DNA of 64,000 bases from an uncultured Maritimibacter sp. (GCA_913063035.1 CAJXYS010000010.1:1-64000), one strand, 5' to 3'; shown: positions 44,269 through 54,663, counted from the stretch's first letter. The notes: generated from the sequence alone by a model not told the origin. Made by a program: numbers and translations.

Positions 44269-44714
44269 GCCCGGTAATCCGCGGCACGCAGCCCGTCCTC
44301 GCCCGCCAGGTGGGTTTCCGCCCCCGGCATGATATCGGTATTCTGTGCCGCCACGGCCTGCCAGCCCGCGCCGGTGTCGCGGAGCACGGTGACCAGGATC
44401 GTCTGCCGGTCGGGCGCGGTGCCGCCCTCCGGCCGCAGCTGTCCCGAGAGCCGGAACCGCGCATGAACCACGGCCATGCCGGCGCCGAGAGCACGTGTCT
44501 TGACGCGGCCCAGGGCGAGCCGGCTCTCGGCGAAGAAGGTGGTCAGCCCGTAATGGTGGGCGCGGCGGATGGCGGCGCGATCTTCCCACCAGATGCCGAC
44601 GACGTTCACGAAATCCGCGTCCTCGGCGAAGAGCGCGGCCAGCGCGCCCGCGTCGCGGTTCATCCAGGCCTCTGCGAAGGCGCGCGGGAAATCACCGGGC
44701 GTGGCGGGCAGCAT
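44265..44714 (-). CDS. SnoaL-like / SgcJ family protein
   Basis: A 149-aa NTF2-fold protein. WMNRDAGALAALFAEDADFVNVVGIWWEDRAAI at about 17-49 is typical of the DUF4440/SgcJ-EcaC family, as is the closing QAVAAQNTDIMPG. These proteins bind small ligands, but no reaction can be assigned. It is 6 bp downstream of the FAD dehydrogenase gene on the same strand and so probably co-transcribed. Confidence 0.82.
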   Translation of the reverse strand: MLPATPGDFPRAFAEAWMNRDAGALAALFAEDADFVNVVGIWWEDRAAIRRAHHYGLTTFFAESRLALGRVKTRALGAGMAVVHARFRLSGQLRPEGGTAPDRQTILVTVLRDTGAGWQAVAAQNTDIMPGAETHLAGEDGLRAADYRA

Positions 44715-44720
44715 CGCGCC

Positions 44721-46094
44721 TCACGCTCCGCGGATCATCTTGCCGGGGTTCAGGATGCCCTGCGGATCGAGCGCCCGCTTGATCTGGCCCATGACGTCCC
44801 AGCCGGCGCCGTGTTCGGCTTCCATGTAGTCGAGCTTGCCCATGCCGACCCCGTGCTCGCCGGTGACCGTGCCGCCGAGCCTGAGCGCGCGTTCGACCAT
44901 CCGGTGCGACAGCGCCTTGGCCGCCGTCATTTCCGCGTGGTTGCCGGGTTCGACCAGCAGGATCGCGTGGAAATTCCCGTCACCCACATGGCCGAGGATC
45001 GGACCCGGGATCGGGCTTGCGTCGATATCGGCGCGGGTCTCCGCCACCGCCTCGGCGAGCCGCGAGATCGGCACGCAGAGATCCGTGACCACCGCGGTCG
45101 CGCCGGGGCGCAGTTGCAGGCAGGAATAGTAGGCGTTGTGGCGCATCTTCCAGAGCCGGTTGCGTTCCTCGGTCTGCTTGGACCACTGGAACTCGGAGCC
45201 GCCGAACTCGGCCACGATCTCGCCGAAGCGTTCCGACTGTTCGGCCACGCCGGCGTCGGAGCCGTGGAATTCCACCATCAGGTGCGGCTTTTCCGGCATG
45301 CCTGCGCCGGATTGCGCGTTGAAGGCGGCGGCGGTGGCCTCGTCCACGAACTCGATCCGGGCCATGGGAATGCCCATCTGGATCGTCGTGATCACCGCGC
45401 TGACCGCGTCGCCGATCTCGTCGAAGGCGCAGATGCCGGCGGAAATCGCCTCGGGCTGGCCCTGCAGGCGCAGCGTCAGCGCCGTGATGACGCCGAGCGT
45501 GCCCTCAGAGCCCAGGAAAAGCCCGGTCAGGTCGTAGCCGGCCGAGGTCTTGCGCGCCCGGCTGCCGGTGCGGATGATCCGCCCGTCGGCCGTCACCACC
45601 TCGAGCGCCAGGACATTGTCGCGCATCGTGCCGTAGCGCACGGCCGTGGTGCCCGAGGCCCGCGTCGCGGCCATGCCGCCGATGGTGGCGTTGGCGCCGG
45701 GATCGACGGGAAAGAACAGGCCCGTGGCGCGCAGTTCGGTGTTCAGCGCTTCGCGCGTGATGCCGGGCTGCACGGTGCAGTCCATGTCGGCGTCGTTGAC
45801 TTCCAGCAGGCGATCCATCCCCACGAAGTCGATCGTCACGCCCCCCTTGAGCGCCAGCGCGTGGCCCTCGAGCGAGGTGCCGACGCCCCAGGGAATGATC
45901 GGGCAGTCGTTCGCCGCACAGATTCGCACGATCCGGGCAACCTCGTCGGTGGTCTCGGGATAGGCCACCGCGTCGGGCGGCAGGTGCGGGAAATGGGTCT
46001 CGTTTTGACCGTGCAGGTCGAGATCGGACTTGGAGGTGGTGATGCGATCGCCTAAGACTGCCTGCAGTTCGGTAATTGCCTGCTGGATCGACAT
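44721..46094 (-). CDS. FAD-linked 2-hydroxyacid dehydrogenase (D-lactate/glycolate type)
   Basis: A 457-aa enzyme of the GlcD/DLD family, oxidising a D-2-hydroxyacid and passing electrons to a cytochrome or quinone. The PCMH FAD-binding domain includes IPWGVGTSLEGHALAL near 68-83, VDPGANATIGGMAATRASGT near 131-150 and GLFLGSEGTLGVIT near 190. The C-terminal domain carries LGHVGDGNFHAILL near 363 and TGEHGVGMGKLDYM near 407, the metal and substrate site. The substrate is not settled by sequence; mitochondrial-type D-lactate dehydrogenase is the closest general match. Confidence 0.9.
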   Translation of the reverse strand: MSIQQAITELQAVLGDRITTSKSDLDLHGQNETHFPHLPPDAVAYPETTDEVARIVRICAANDCPIIPWGVGTSLEGHALALKGGVTIDFVGMDRLLEVNDADMDCTVQPGITREALNTELRATGLFFPVDPGANATIGGMAATRASGTTAVRYGTMRDNVLALEVVTADGRIIRTGSRARKTSAGYDLTGLFLGSEGTLGVITALTLRLQGQPEAISAGICAFDEIGDAVSAVITTIQMGIPMARIEFVDEATAAAFNAQSGAGMPEKPHLMVEFHGSDAGVAEQSERFGEIVAEFGGSEFQWSKQTEERNRLWKMRHNAYYSCLQLRPGATAVVTDLCVPISRLAEAVAETRADIDASPIPGPILGHVGDGNFHAILLVEPGNHAEMTAAKALSHRMVERALRLGGTVTGEHGVGMGKLDYMEAEHGAGWDVMGQIKRALDPQGILNPGKMIRGA

Positions 46095-46176
46095 CTGAGC
46101 CTCCTGTTCCGGGTCGGACCGACACTAGGCCAGTGCGGCGGCAGGGAAAAGCCGGTTCGCCATGCGGTAGGGAACG

Positions 46177-47862
46177 GTGCTCAGGCAGATCCGAGAGTTT
46201 CTCGAACGGGAGCTGACCGGCGGGGTCAGGAACCTCTGGCATGCCTGGCGCACCATGCGCGAAAAGGGACCGAGCCAGATCCAGTTCTGGCTGATCGCGC
46301 TTCTGATCGGGATCGCCGCCGGCTTCGCGGCGCTGTTCTTCCGCAAGGGGATCTCGGCGCTGCAGACCCTGATCTACGGCACCGACGACGTGATGCTGGC
46401 CAGTCACCTGCAAACCCTGCCCTGGTGGGTCGTGCTGATCGTCCCCGTGATCGGCGGGCTTGTCGTGGGCATCATCCTGAACGCCATGACGCCCGACGGG
46501 ATATCGCGCGGTGTCGCCGACGTCATAAACGGTGCGGCGCTCCGCGACGGGCGGGTCGAGATCCGCGCCGGCATCGCCTCGGCGCTGGCGTCGCTGGTGA
46601 CGCTCTCGACCGGCGGCTCAACGGGACGCGAGGGGCCGGTCGTGCACATGGCGGGCGTGATCTCGACCTGGGTCTGCCAGCGCATCAACGCCAGCGGCAT
46701 GACCGGCCGCGACCTGCTGGGCTGCGCGGTGGCCGCGGCCGTGTCGGCCTCGTTCAACGCGCCGATCGCCGGCACGCTCTTCGCGCTCGAGGTGGTGCTG
46801 CGCCATTTCGCCGTGCATGCCTTCGCGCCCATCGCCATCGCCGCGGTCGCGGGAACGGTGGTGAACCGGCTCGAATTCGGCAACATCACCGAGTTCAGCC
46901 TGACCGAGGAAAGCGTGCTCGCCTTCTATGTCGAGCTTCCGGCCTTCCTGATCCTCGGGCTGGTCTGCGGGCTCGTCGCGGTGATCCTGATGCGCGCGAT
47001 CTTCCTGGCCGAGGATCTGGGCACGGTGATCCAGCGCGCCACCCGGATGCCGGGCTGGCTGCGCCCGGCGGTGGCGGGGCTGGTGCTGGGCGCCGTGGCG
47101 ATCTGGTTCCCGCATATCATCGGGGTCGGCTACGAGACGACATCGGCGGCGCTGACGGGAGAATTGCTGCTCTGGAACGCGATGGTCTTCGCGGCGGTCA
47201 AGGTCTTCGCCGTGGCCGTGACCATGGCCGGGCGCATGGGCGGCGGGGTGTTCTCGCCGTCGCTGATGGTGGGCGCTCTGACCGGGCTGGCCTTCGGCCT
47301 GGTCGCCACGGCGATCTTTCCGGAGGTCTCGGGATCCGAGACGCTCTACGCGCTGGCGGGGATGGGGGCGGTCGCCGCGGCGGTGCTGGGCGCGCCGATC
47401 TCGACGACGATGATCGTCTTCGAACTGACCGGCGACTGGCAGACGGGGCTCGCGGTGATGGTCGCGGTCTCGACCTCGACGGCGCTGGCCAGCCGCATGG
47501 TCGACCGCTCCTTCTTCCTCACCCAGCTCGAGAGACGCGACCTGCACCTCGCGGCCGGTCCGCAGGCCTACCTGCTGGCCACCGTGCCGGTCAGCCTCGT
47601 GATGCGGCCCAAGGACAGCCAGCGCGCCGCGCCGGAGGACCGCTGCTGGGAACTGATCGAGCAGGGCGTCTATATCGACCGCGAGGCCACGCTCGAGGCT
47701 GCGATGCCGGTCTTCGAGGCCAACAACCCCGAATTCCTGCCGGTGGTCTCGCGGGCGGAGAAGGACGCGCCCACGGTGCTCTGGGGGGCGGTCTACCAGG
47801 TGGACGCGCTCAAGGCGTTCAACCGGGCGCTCTCGGCCACGGCGGCCGAGGAACATTCCTGA
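46177..47862 (+). CDS. CLC family chloride channel/transporter
   Basis: A 561-aa membrane protein with the CLC core. Selectivity motifs are GGSTGREGPVVHMAG near 147-161, including the gating Glu, FNAPIAGTLFALEV near 193-206, and GGVFSPSLMVGALTGL near 353-368. The region after residue 455 resembles a CBS pair (MRPKDSQRAAPED...EFLPVV). The start is GTG at 46177 with AGGGAA 5 nt upstream. Whether it is a channel or an H+/Cl- exchanger cannot be decided here. Confidence 0.92.
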   Translation: MLRQIREFLERELTGGVRNLWHAWRTMREKGPSQIQFWLIALLIGIAAGFAALFFRKGISALQTLIYGTDDVMLASHLQTLPWWVVLIVPVIGGLVVGIILNAMTPDGISRGVADVINGAALRDGRVEIRAGIASALASLVTLSTGGSTGREGPVVHMAGVISTWVCQRINASGMTGRDLLGCAVAAAVSASFNAPIAGTLFALEVVLRHFAVHAFAPIAIAAVAGTVVNRLEFGNITEFSLTEESVLAFYVELPAFLILGLVCGLVAVILMRAIFLAEDLGTVIQRATRMPGWLRPAVAGLVLGAVAIWFPHIIGVGYETTSAALTGELLLWNAMVFAAVKVFAVAVTMAGRMGGGVFSPSLMVGALTGLAFGLVATAIFPEVSGSETLYALAGMGAVAAAVLGAPISTTMIVFELTGDWQTGLAVMVAVSTSTALASRMVDRSFFLTQLERRDLHLAAGPQAYLLATVPVSLVMRPKDSQRAAPEDRCWELIEQGVYIDREATLEAAMPVFEANNPEFLPVVSRAEKDAPTVLWGAVYQVDALKAFNRALSATAAEEHS

Positions 47863-47880
47863 CGGCGCGCGGCACCCCGA

Positions 47881-48222
47881 TCAGAGCTGCTCCACCGTGA
47901 CCTTTTCGGGATGGAAGGCGAGGTAGCCCCTGATCTGTTCCGCGCCGGCCACCGGATCCTCGTAGGACCAGCCGGCATCCTTGATGACCGTGCTCTTGGT
48001 CTGGATGCTGTAATAGGTGGCCTCGCCCATGTCGGGGGAGCGGGTGCGGGTCTCGGATTCGTCGAGGAACGCCATGCCGATATCGGATCGCGGGAAATAG
48101 ATCACCGCCGGCCGGTCACCCTCGTGGAATTCCAGCGCATCGCGGCTCTCGCCCAAAACCGCGCCGCCGGCGCGCACGACCCAGAGCCCCTCGGCCGGCC
48201 GTATCTGAATATGGTCGGTCAT
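47881..48222 (-). CDS. DUF427 domain protein
   Basis: A 113-aa cytoplasmic protein matching DUF427: VRAGGAVLGESRDALEFHEGDRPAVIYFP, then TYYSIQTKSTVIKDAGWSYEDP and the closing GYLAFHPEKVTVE. The family's function is unknown. Its ribosome site AAGGGAGGGA (48226-48235) is strongly complementary to the CCUCCC loops of the hairpin RNAs at 16 kb. It is convergent with the CLC gene, 18 bp apart. Confidence 0.9.
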   Translation of the reverse strand: MTDHIQIRPAEGLWVVRAGGAVLGESRDALEFHEGDRPAVIYFPRSDIGMAFLDESETRTRSPDMGEATYYSIQTKSTVIKDAGWSYEDPVAGAEQIRGYLAFHPEKVTVEQL

Positions 48223-48282
48223 CCGTCCCTCCCTTTTTGTCTTCCCGGCATCCTATACCGGGGCGCTTGTAACGCGGGCGTG

Positions 48283-50076
48283 TCAGATCGGCGCGCAGGC
48301 GGCTTCGAGCCAGGCGCGCGCCGCGTCGCCGCAGCGGGGGCCGATCCTGTCCAGGACCTCGGCGTGGTAGGCGTTGAGCCAGTCGCGTTCGGCCCCGGTC
48401 AGCAGCGCGGCGTCGATCAGACGCCGATCGATCGGTACGTAGGTGAGCGTACGGAAGGCCAGCATCTCCCGCGCGTCGGCCCCGGGCAGCGCCGGTGCCT
48501 CTTCCACCACGATCAGGTTCTCGATCCGGATGCCGAAGGCCCCCTCGCGGTAATAGCCGGGCTCGTTCGACAGGATCATGCCCGGTTCCAGCGGCACGTG
48601 CGAGATGCGCGACAGGCGTTGCGGTCCCTCGTGCACGCTGAGATAGGCACCGACACCATGCCCCGTCCCGTGGTCATAGTCCAGACCCGCCTGCCAGAGC
48701 GGCCAGCGCGCCAGCGCGTCCAGGTCGCGCCCGGCCAGGCCACGCGGCCAGCGGGTCATGGAGATCGCGATCATGCCCTTGAGCACGCGGGTGAAACAGG
48801 CGCGTTCTTCGGCGCCGGCGGCGCCGATCGCCATGGTGCGGGTGATGTCGGTCGTGCCGTCCAGGTACTGCCCGCCCGAATCGACCAGCAGCAGCTCGCC
48901 CGCGGCAAGGCGGCGGTTCGAGTCCTCGGTCACCCGGTAATGGGGCAGGGCGGCGTGCGGTCCCGCGCCGGCGATGGTCTCGAAGCTGATGTCCTGCAGC
49001 GCGCCCGTGGCCTCGCGGAACCCCTCGAGCGCGGTCGCCACGTCGATTTCCGTCAGCGCGGCCGGGTTCTGCGCGTCGAGCCAGGCCAGGAACTCGACCA
49101 TCGCGGCGCCGTCGCGCAGATGTGCCTCGACGGCGCCGGCGATCTCGGTTTCGGTCTTGCAGGCCTTGGGCAGGATGCAGGGATCGTCGGCCCAGGCGAT
49201 GGCCACGCCCGCGGCCTCGAGCGCGGCGGACACCGCGCAGGGCGCGCTGGCCTTGTCGACGCGCACCGGGCCTGTCAGCGCGGCGAGCGCATCCTCGAAG
49301 GCGTCCCAATGGGCCAGGTCGATGCCCGGATCGGGGCCGAGACCGTCGAACTTCTCGGGGTCGGAGAACAGGTGCAGATGCCCGTCGTCATGCAGGATCG
49401 CGAAGGCGTGGACGACCGGGTTCCGGGGGATGTCCGCGCCGCGGATGTTCAGTAGCCAGCAGATCGAGTCGGGCAGGGTCAAAACGGCGGCCTTGTGGCC
49501 GGCCGCGCGCAGCGCCTCGGCGATCTCCGCGCGCTTCGTCTCGTCGCCTTTCCCGGCATATGCCTTGGGATAGCTTCGCACCGGCTCTGCCGGGCGGGCG
49601 GGACGGTCGTCCCAGACCCGGTCGAGCGGGTTCTCGACCGGCGCCAGCACCACGCCGCTGCCCGCCAGCGCCGTCGCGATCTCTTCGATCTGGGCGGGGG
49701 TGTGCAGCCAGGGATCGAAGCCGACCCTGCCGCCGGTGGGCAAGTGCTCCCTGAGCCATGGGCCGGGCTTGGTCTCGGGCCAGTCGACGGGGGTGAAATG
49801 GGCGGTATCGACCTGGGCCTTCACCTGCACCCGGTAGCGGCCGTCAACGAAAATGCCGGCGACATCCCGCAGCACGACCGCGAAACCGGCCGAGCCGGTG
49901 AAGCCCGTGAGCCAGGCCAGCCGCTCGTCGCGGGGCGCGACGTATTCGCCCTGGTGGGCGTCCGCCCGCGGCACGAGAAAGCCGTCGAGCCCCGCGGCGC
50001 GCATGGCCTCGCGCAGCCGGGCGAGCCGCGGCGGACCCTGTTCGGGGCGGGAGGTGACGGCGAAGGACTGCAGCAT
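48283..50076 (-). CDS. pepP: Xaa-Pro aminopeptidase (M24B)
   Basis: A 597-aa pita-bread metallopeptidase with two N-terminal creatinase-like domains (1-300) and the C-terminal catalytic domain. All five metal ligands are visible: two Asp in VDSGGQYLDGTTDITRT near 400-416, His in GHGVGAYLSVHEGP near 475, Glu in ILSNEPGYY near 507 and Glu in GIRIENL near 523. The extra C-terminal region resembles eukaryotic-type APP1. The start overlaps the cobT stop by one base, so it is transcribed with cobT. Confidence 0.93.
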   Translation of the reverse strand: MLQSFAVTSRPEQGPPRLARLREAMRAAGLDGFLVPRADAHQGEYVAPRDERLAWLTGFTGSAGFAVVLRDVAGIFVDGRYRVQVKAQVDTAHFTPVDWPETKPGPWLREHLPTGGRVGFDPWLHTPAQIEEIATALAGSGVVLAPVENPLDRVWDDRPARPAEPVRSYPKAYAGKGDETKRAEIAEALRAAGHKAAVLTLPDSICWLLNIRGADIPRNPVVHAFAILHDDGHLHLFSDPEKFDGLGPDPGIDLAHWDAFEDALAALTGPVRVDKASAPCAVSAALEAAGVAIAWADDPCILPKACKTETEIAGAVEAHLRDGAAMVEFLAWLDAQNPAALTEIDVATALEGFREATGALQDISFETIAGAGPHAALPHYRVTEDSNRRLAAGELLLVDSGGQYLDGTTDITRTMAIGAAGAEERACFTRVLKGMIAISMTRWPRGLAGRDLDALARWPLWQAGLDYDHGTGHGVGAYLSVHEGPQRLSRISHVPLEPGMILSNEPGYYREGAFGIRIENLIVVEEAPALPGADAREMLAFRTLTYVPIDRRLIDAALLTGAERDWLNAYHAEVLDRIGPRCGDAARAWLEAACAPI

Positions 50077-51962
50077 CAGCTTGCCCGCGTCAGCGCGACG
50101 CGCATGGCCCGTTCCGAGGCCCGCGGGTCGATGTCGAAGAGCGCGGCCAGCTGCTCGGTCATGGCACCGGCCAGCTGTTCGACGTCGGTGATGGTCACGG
50201 CCCGGTCGTAGTAGCGGGTCACGTCATGGCCGATGCCGATGGCCAGGAGTTCCACTTGCTTCTTGCGCTCGACCATGGCGATCACGTCCCGCAGGTGCTT
50301 TTCGAGATAGTTGGCCGGGTTCACGGACAGGGTGGAGTCGTCCACCGGCGCGCCGTCCGAGATCACCATCAGGATCTTCCGCGCCTCGTTGCGCGCGGTC
50401 ACGCGGCGATGGGCCCATTCCAGCGCCTCGCCGTCGATATTCTCCTTCAGCAGGCCCTCTTTCATCATCAGTCCGAGGTTGGGCCGGGCGCGGCGCCAGG
50501 GTGCGTCGGCCCCCTTGTAGACGATGTGGCGCAGGTCGTTCAGGCGGCCGGGCTGTTGCGGGCGGCCGTCGGCCAGCCACGCCTCGCGGCTTTGCCCGCC
50601 TTTCCAGGCGCGGGTGGTGAAGCCGAGGATCTCGACCTTGACCTGGCAGCGTTCCAGCGTGCGCGCGAGGATGTCGGCGCAGATCGCCGCGATGGAGATC
50701 GGCCGCCCGCGCATCGAGCCGGAATTGTCCAGCAGCAGCGTCACGACGGTGTCGCGGAACTCGGTGTCCTTCTCGACCTTGAAGGAGAGCGGCGTCGTCG
50801 GGTTCGCCACGACGCGGGCGAGCCGCCCGGCATCGAGGATGCCCTCCTCGCGGTCGAACTCCCAGCTGCGGTTCTGCTGCGCCTGCAGGCGGCGCTGGAG
50901 CTTGTTGGCCAGCCGGCTGACGGCGCCCTTCAGCGGCTCAAGCTGCTGGTCGAGATAGGCGCGCAGCCGTTCGAGCTCTGCCGGTTCGGCCAGGTCCTCG
51001 GCGCGGATTTCCTCGTCGAAGCCGGTGGTGAAGACGCTGTAGTCCGGGTCGGCCTCGGAATGGGGCTGGGGCGGCGGCGGCTCGTGCGGCGGCTCGCCCT
51101 GGGGCAGCTCCGCCTCGTCGGCCATGTCCTGGTCGTCGGCCTCTTCCATCGAGACCTGCGCCTCGGACTGGTCGGTCTCCTGGCTCTCGGATTCGTCGGG
51201 CGGCGCCTCCTGGTCGTCGGTCGACTCCTCGTTGTCGCGCCCCTCGCTGTCGGGGGTCTCTTCCTCGCTCTGGTCCTCCTCGGCGGTCTCGTCCTGCTCG
51301 TCGTTCTCGGCGTCGGGATCCTCGCCAAGCTGGTCGCCGTAGCCGAGATCCTCGATCACCTTGCGGGTGAAGCGGGCGAATTCCGTCTGGTCGGCCAGAA
51401 CCCGGTCGAGCCGGCCGAGCGTGTCGCCGGCCTGGCCCTCGATGAAGCCGCGCCAGAGATCCATCACGTTGTCGGCGCCCGCGGGCAGGTCGCGGCCGGT
51501 CGCGAGATGGCGCACCAGGTAGCCGGCGGCCTGGGCCAGCGGCGCGTCGCCCGGGTCGGTGATATCGCCGTAGCCCCGGCGCGCGGCCTCGTCGGCGATG
51601 CGCGCGTCGATGTTCTTGGCGGTGCCGGGCATGTCGCGCGCACCCATCGCCTCGCAGCGCGCGGTCTCCATCGCGTCGTAGAGCGCGCGGGCGATCTCGC
51701 CCTGCGGCTGGTATTTCGCCGCCGTCTTGTCGTCGTGGTACTTGCGGCGCAGCGCGAAGGCGTCCGCGGTGCCGCGCGCCAGCAGCACCTCGTCGCGGGT
51801 CATCCGCCGGCTGATCTGGGGCAGGCGCATCGAGTCCGACGTCATGCCCGGCGGATCGACGGAATAGCTGACCGACATCTCCGGGTCGTCGGCCATCGTC
51901 TTGGTCGCTTCCGCCAGTGCCTTCTTGAACGGGTCGGCGGGGTTGTCGGTCTGCCTGGTCAT
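50076..51962 (-). CDS. cobT: Cobaltochelatase subunit CobT
   Basis: A 628-aa subunit of the aerobic CobNST complex that inserts cobalt into hydrogenobyrinic acid diamide. An N-terminal domain (1-205) is followed by a very acidic low-complexity stretch (about 218-300, mostly Asp/Glu/Ser). The C-terminal von Willebrand A domain has the MIDAS motif [11 protein letters not shown] near 403. CobT pairs with the AAA+ subunit CobS, encoded 21 bp upstream; CobN is not in the window. The presence of CobST indicates aerobic B12 synthesis. Confidence 0.95.
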   Translation of the reverse strand: MTRQTDNPADPFKKALAEATKTMADDPEMSVSYSVDPPGMTSDSMRLPQISRRMTRDEVLLARGTADAFALRRKYHDDKTAAKYQPQGEIARALYDAMETARCEAMGARDMPGTAKNIDARIADEAARRGYGDITDPGDAPLAQAAGYLVRHLATGRDLPAGADNVMDLWRGFIEGQAGDTLGRLDRVLADQTEFARFTRKVIEDLGYGDQLGEDPDAENDEQDETAEEDQSEEETPDSEGRDNEESTDDQEAPPDESESQETDQSEAQVSMEEADDQDMADEAELPQGEPPHEPPPPQPHSEADPDYSVFTTGFDEEIRAEDLAEPAELERLRAYLDQQLEPLKGAVSRLANKLQRRLQAQQNRSWEFDREEGILDAGRLARVVANPTTPLSFKVEKDTEFRDTVVTLLLDNSGSMRGRPISIAAICADILARTLERCQVKVEILGFTTRAWKGGQSREAWLADGRPQQPGRLNDLRHIVYKGADAPWRRARPNLGLMMKEGLLKENIDGEALEWAHRRVTARNEARKILMVISDGAPVDDSTLSVNPANYLEKHLRDVIAMVERKKQVELLAIGIGHDVTRYYDRAVTITDVEQLAGAMTEQLAALFDIDPRASERAMRVALTRAS

Positions 51963-51983
51963 GATCCTCGCCGTCGCGGGCCG

Positions 51984-52970
51984 TCAGCCGAGGCTGACGC
52001 TCGCCGCGCTCTCGGGCAGCTCCTCGTCGAAGCAGCGCTGGTAGAACTCGGCCACGGTCTGGCGTTCCAGCTCGTCGCACTTGTTGAGGAAGGTCACGCG
52101 GAAGGCATAGCCCACGTCGCGGAAGATCTCGGCGTTCTGGGCCCAGTTGATGACCGTTCGCGGGCTCATCACGGTGGACAGGTCGCCATTCATGAAGGCG
52201 GTGCGCGAGAGATCCGCGACGGTCACCATCTGGCCGATGGTCCGGCGGCCCTTCTCGGTGTTGTAATGCGGGTTCTTCGACAGCACGATCTGCGTCTCGG
52301 CGTCGTGGCTGAGATAGTTCAGCGTGGCGACCATCGACCAGCGGTCCATCTGGCCCTGGTTGATCTGCTGGGTGCCGTGATAGAGTCCCGTCGTGTCGCC
52401 GAGCCCGACGGTGTTGGCCGTCGCGAAAAGCCGGAAATAGGGATGCGGCGTGATCACCTCGTTCTGGTCCAAGAGCGTCAGCTTGCCGTCCACCTCCAGC
52501 ACACGCTGGATCACGAACATCACGTCGGCCCGGCCGGCATCGTATTCGTCGAAGACGATGGCCGCGGGGTTGCGCAGCGCCCAGGGCAGGATGCCCTCCT
52601 GGAACTCGGTGACCTGCTTGCCGTCGCGCAGCTTGATGGCATCCTTGCCGATCAGGTCGATCCGGCTGATATGGCTGTCGAGATTGACCCGCACCGTGGG
52701 CCAGTTGAGCCGCGCGGCCACCTGCTCGATATGGGTCGATTTGCCGGTGCCGTGATAGCCCTGGATCATCACCCGGCGGTTATGGGAAAAGCCGGCCAGG
52801 ATCGCGAGCGTCGTGTCGGGGTCGAACTTGTAGGTCGAATCGAGTTCCGGCACACGGTCGTTGGACTCGGCGAAGCCGTACACCTCCATGTCGGTGTCGA
52901 TGCCGAAAACCTCGCGGACCGAATGCCGCTTCGTCGGCTCCTGTGCCATTTCCATCCTGCCGTCTGCCAT
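51984..52970 (-). CDS. cobS: Cobaltochelatase AAA+ subunit CobS
   Basis: A 328-aa AAA+ ATPase of the cobaltochelatase. Walker A is [14 protein letters not shown] near 69-82 and Walker B is [13 protein letters not shown] near 136-148. The sensor region is [21 protein letters not shown] near 178-198. The N-terminal [19 protein letters not shown] is the CobS signature. ATG at 52970 gives an MADG opening; ATGs at 52955 and 52949 are also possible. It precedes cobT. Confidence 0.95.
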   Translation of the reverse strand: MADGRMEMAQEPTKRHSVREVFGIDTDMEVYGFAESNDRVPELDSTYKFDPDTTLAILAGFSHNRRVMIQGYHGTGKSTHIEQVAARLNWPTVRVNLDSHISRIDLIGKDAIKLRDGKQVTEFQEGILPWALRNPAAIVFDEYDAGRADVMFVIQRVLEVDGKLTLLDQNEVITPHPYFRLFATANTVGLGDTTGLYHGTQQINQGQMDRWSMVATLNYLSHDAETQIVLSKNPHYNTEKGRRTIGQMVTVADLSRTAFMNGDLSTVMSPRTVINWAQNAEIFRDVGYAFRVTFLNKCDELERQTVAEFYQRCFDEELPESAASVSLG

Positions 52971-53113
52971 GCTGTCATCCCGTTTCCGTGCGCCCGGTCC
53001 CCGGCCGGACGGCGCGTTTCGCAACCCGCGTGTAGTGGAACATATCGCGACGAGAGGCAAGGGGAAGGACGTCGCCCCGGCGCGGCCGGCGGTCCCGTCG
53101 CAGCGCAGCCGGT

Positions 53114-53746
53114 TCAGTCCTTGAAGCTGCGGCTTTCCTTGATCTGGTCCCAGGCCCAGACGACCTCTTGCAGGCGCTCCTCGTCGGCGCGCGTGCCGCC
53201 GTTCATGTCCGGGTGAAGATCCTTGACCAGCGACTTGTACTGCTTGCGGATCTCGGTGCGGGTCCAGTGATCCTGCGCGTCCAGGATCTCGAGCGCACGG
53301 CGCTCGGTCGGCGGCAGGCGTCGGGTCGCGGCGCCGGCCCGGCCCTTGCCTGGGTTCTGGGTCGCCTTCTCGCCCAGGATCTGCATCGGGTCGTCGATGC
53401 CGAGCCGTTCCCAGGCCCGCTGCTCGCGATCGTTGAGCGGACGCGTACCGCGCCCCCAGACCCGATCCTTCTGCATCTGTTCCTCGACCTCTTCCTCGTT
53501 CTGCGAGGAAAAGAAGTTCCACTTCAGGTTGTATTCCCGCACATGGTCGAGGCAGAACCAGAAATATTCGTCCAGGTGATCGGGCGATTTCGGCGCGCGG
53601 TACTGGCCGGGCTTGTCGCAGCCGGGCTGCTCGCAGACGCGCTGCGAGGTCTCGAAAGCGCCGGACATGCCGCGACGACCCCGGTTGCGCTTCTTCTTGT
53701 CAACCGAGGCGCGGATATCGAAATCGAAAGGGGAACGGTCCGTCAT
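53114..53746 (-). CDS. J-domain protein with an N-terminal Cys/His region
   Basis: A 210-aa protein. The C-terminal J domain (about 145-207) has [26 protein letters not shown] with the HPD motif needed to stimulate DnaK. The N-terminal part holds [15 protein letters not shown] and FWFCLDHV, a spaced Cys/His set that could bind zinc. It lacks the Gly/Phe and client-binding domains of DnaJ, so it is a specialised co-chaperone. It is 143 bp upstream of cobS on the same strand, and divergent from bolA. Confidence 0.9.
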   Translation of the reverse strand: MTDRSPFDFDIRASVDKKKRNRGRRGMSGAFETSQRVCEQPGCDKPGQYRAPKSPDHLDEYFWFCLDHVREYNLKWNFFSSQNEEEVEEQMQKDRVWGRGTRPLNDREQRAWERLGIDDPMQILGEKATQNPGKGRAGAATRRLPPTERRALEILDAQDHWTRTEIRKQYKSLVKDLHPDMNGGTRADEERLQEVVWAWDQIKESRSFKD

Positions 53747-53837
53747 GTGTCACGCGTTTGTTCTCGACTCGGGCGCATTAGTTTAGTGTTTTGTGCGCGC
53801 GAACCAAGGGCAATCTCTAAGGCAGATGGAATTTCAC

Positions 53838-54092
53838 ATGGGGCTTGAAGACCAGATCCGCAACCGGCTCGAAGAGGCGCTTGCGCCCACCGAACTCGAG
53901 GTCATCAACGAAAGCCATCGGCATGCCGGCCATGCCGGCGACGACGGTTCGGGCGAGAGCCACTGGCACCTGGTGATCGCGAGCCCGCGGTTCGAAGGAA
54001 AGAGCCGCATCGCGCGCCACCGGGCGGTGCATGCGGCGCTCGGCCCCGATATCATGGGCCGGATTCACGCCTTGTCGATGGATTTGCGCTGA
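53838..54092 (+). CDS. bolA: BolA family protein
   Basis: An 84-aa BolA/IbaG-type protein that cooperates with monothiol glutaredoxins in iron-sulfur handling and affects stress morphology. ELEVINESHRHAGHAG at about 18-33 and SHWHLVIASPRFEGKSRIARHRAVHAAL at about 40-68 are the family core, with the conserved His residues. ATG at 53838 gives the typical short N-terminus; an ATG 12 bp upstream is an alternative. Confidence 0.92.
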   Translation: MGLEDQIRNRLEEALAPTELEVINESHRHAGHAGDDGSGESHWHLVIASPRFEGKSRIARHRAVHAALGPDIMGRIHALSMDLR

Positions 54093-54109
54093 GCGCGCGG
54101 CGGGGCCGC

Positions 54110-54556
54110 TCAGTCGCGCCCCGCATCCGCGTTCCGGTTCGGGACCATCCGGCCGAGCCGAGGTTCCTCGCGCCGGGCCGGCCGCGGGCCGGGATCGGGC
54201 ACGGCAAGGCTTGCCTGCAGCCGTTCGAGAGCCGAGGCGCCGGGACGCTGCCGCGGCGGGCGGCCGGCGGTAACAGGGGGCGCGGCGCGCGCCGCGACGT
54301 CGGCGGCCGGGGCCCCTTCGGCCAGCGGGCGGCGAAAGACCAGCATGCTGCGATAGACCGTGCGCCGCGCCGCGAGACCGGTGCGTTCCTCGACGGGCAG
54401 GCTGTCGGTGCGGAGGTATTCCCAGCCCTCGGCGCCGAGCTCGTTCATCACCGTGCCGAGCGCATGGGCGAAGCGGTCCTCGGGGGCTCCGAGTTTCCTG
54501 CCCTTGGCCCCGCGGCGGGGCGCGGGGACGACACGGTATTCATAGCGGGACGGCAT
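54110..54556 (-). CDS. DUF4177 domain protein
   Basis: A 148-aa protein. The N-terminal 75 residues fit DUF4177: YEYRVVPAPRRG, then LGTVMNELGAEGWEYLRTDSLP and TVYRSMLVFRRP. The second half is a Pro/Arg/Ala-rich tail without recognisable fold. Function unknown. It is convergent with bolA, 17 bp apart, and 107 bp downstream of gatB. Confidence 0.82.
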   Translation of the reverse strand: MPSRYEYRVVPAPRRGAKGRKLGAPEDRFAHALGTVMNELGAEGWEYLRTDSLPVEERTGLAARRTVYRSMLVFRRPLAEGAPAADVAARAAPPVTAGRPPRQRPGASALERLQASLAVPDPGPRPARREEPRLGRMVPNRNADAGRD

Positions 54557-54663
54557 GGCCTGACTCCGGATCTGGTCGCGTCAGGGTAGAGCCTAGCAGC
54601 CGTTTGCCGCGGCTGTCCATTGCCGCGGGGCCGCGTGGCGGCGCGCCGCCGGCCCGGCCGGGC

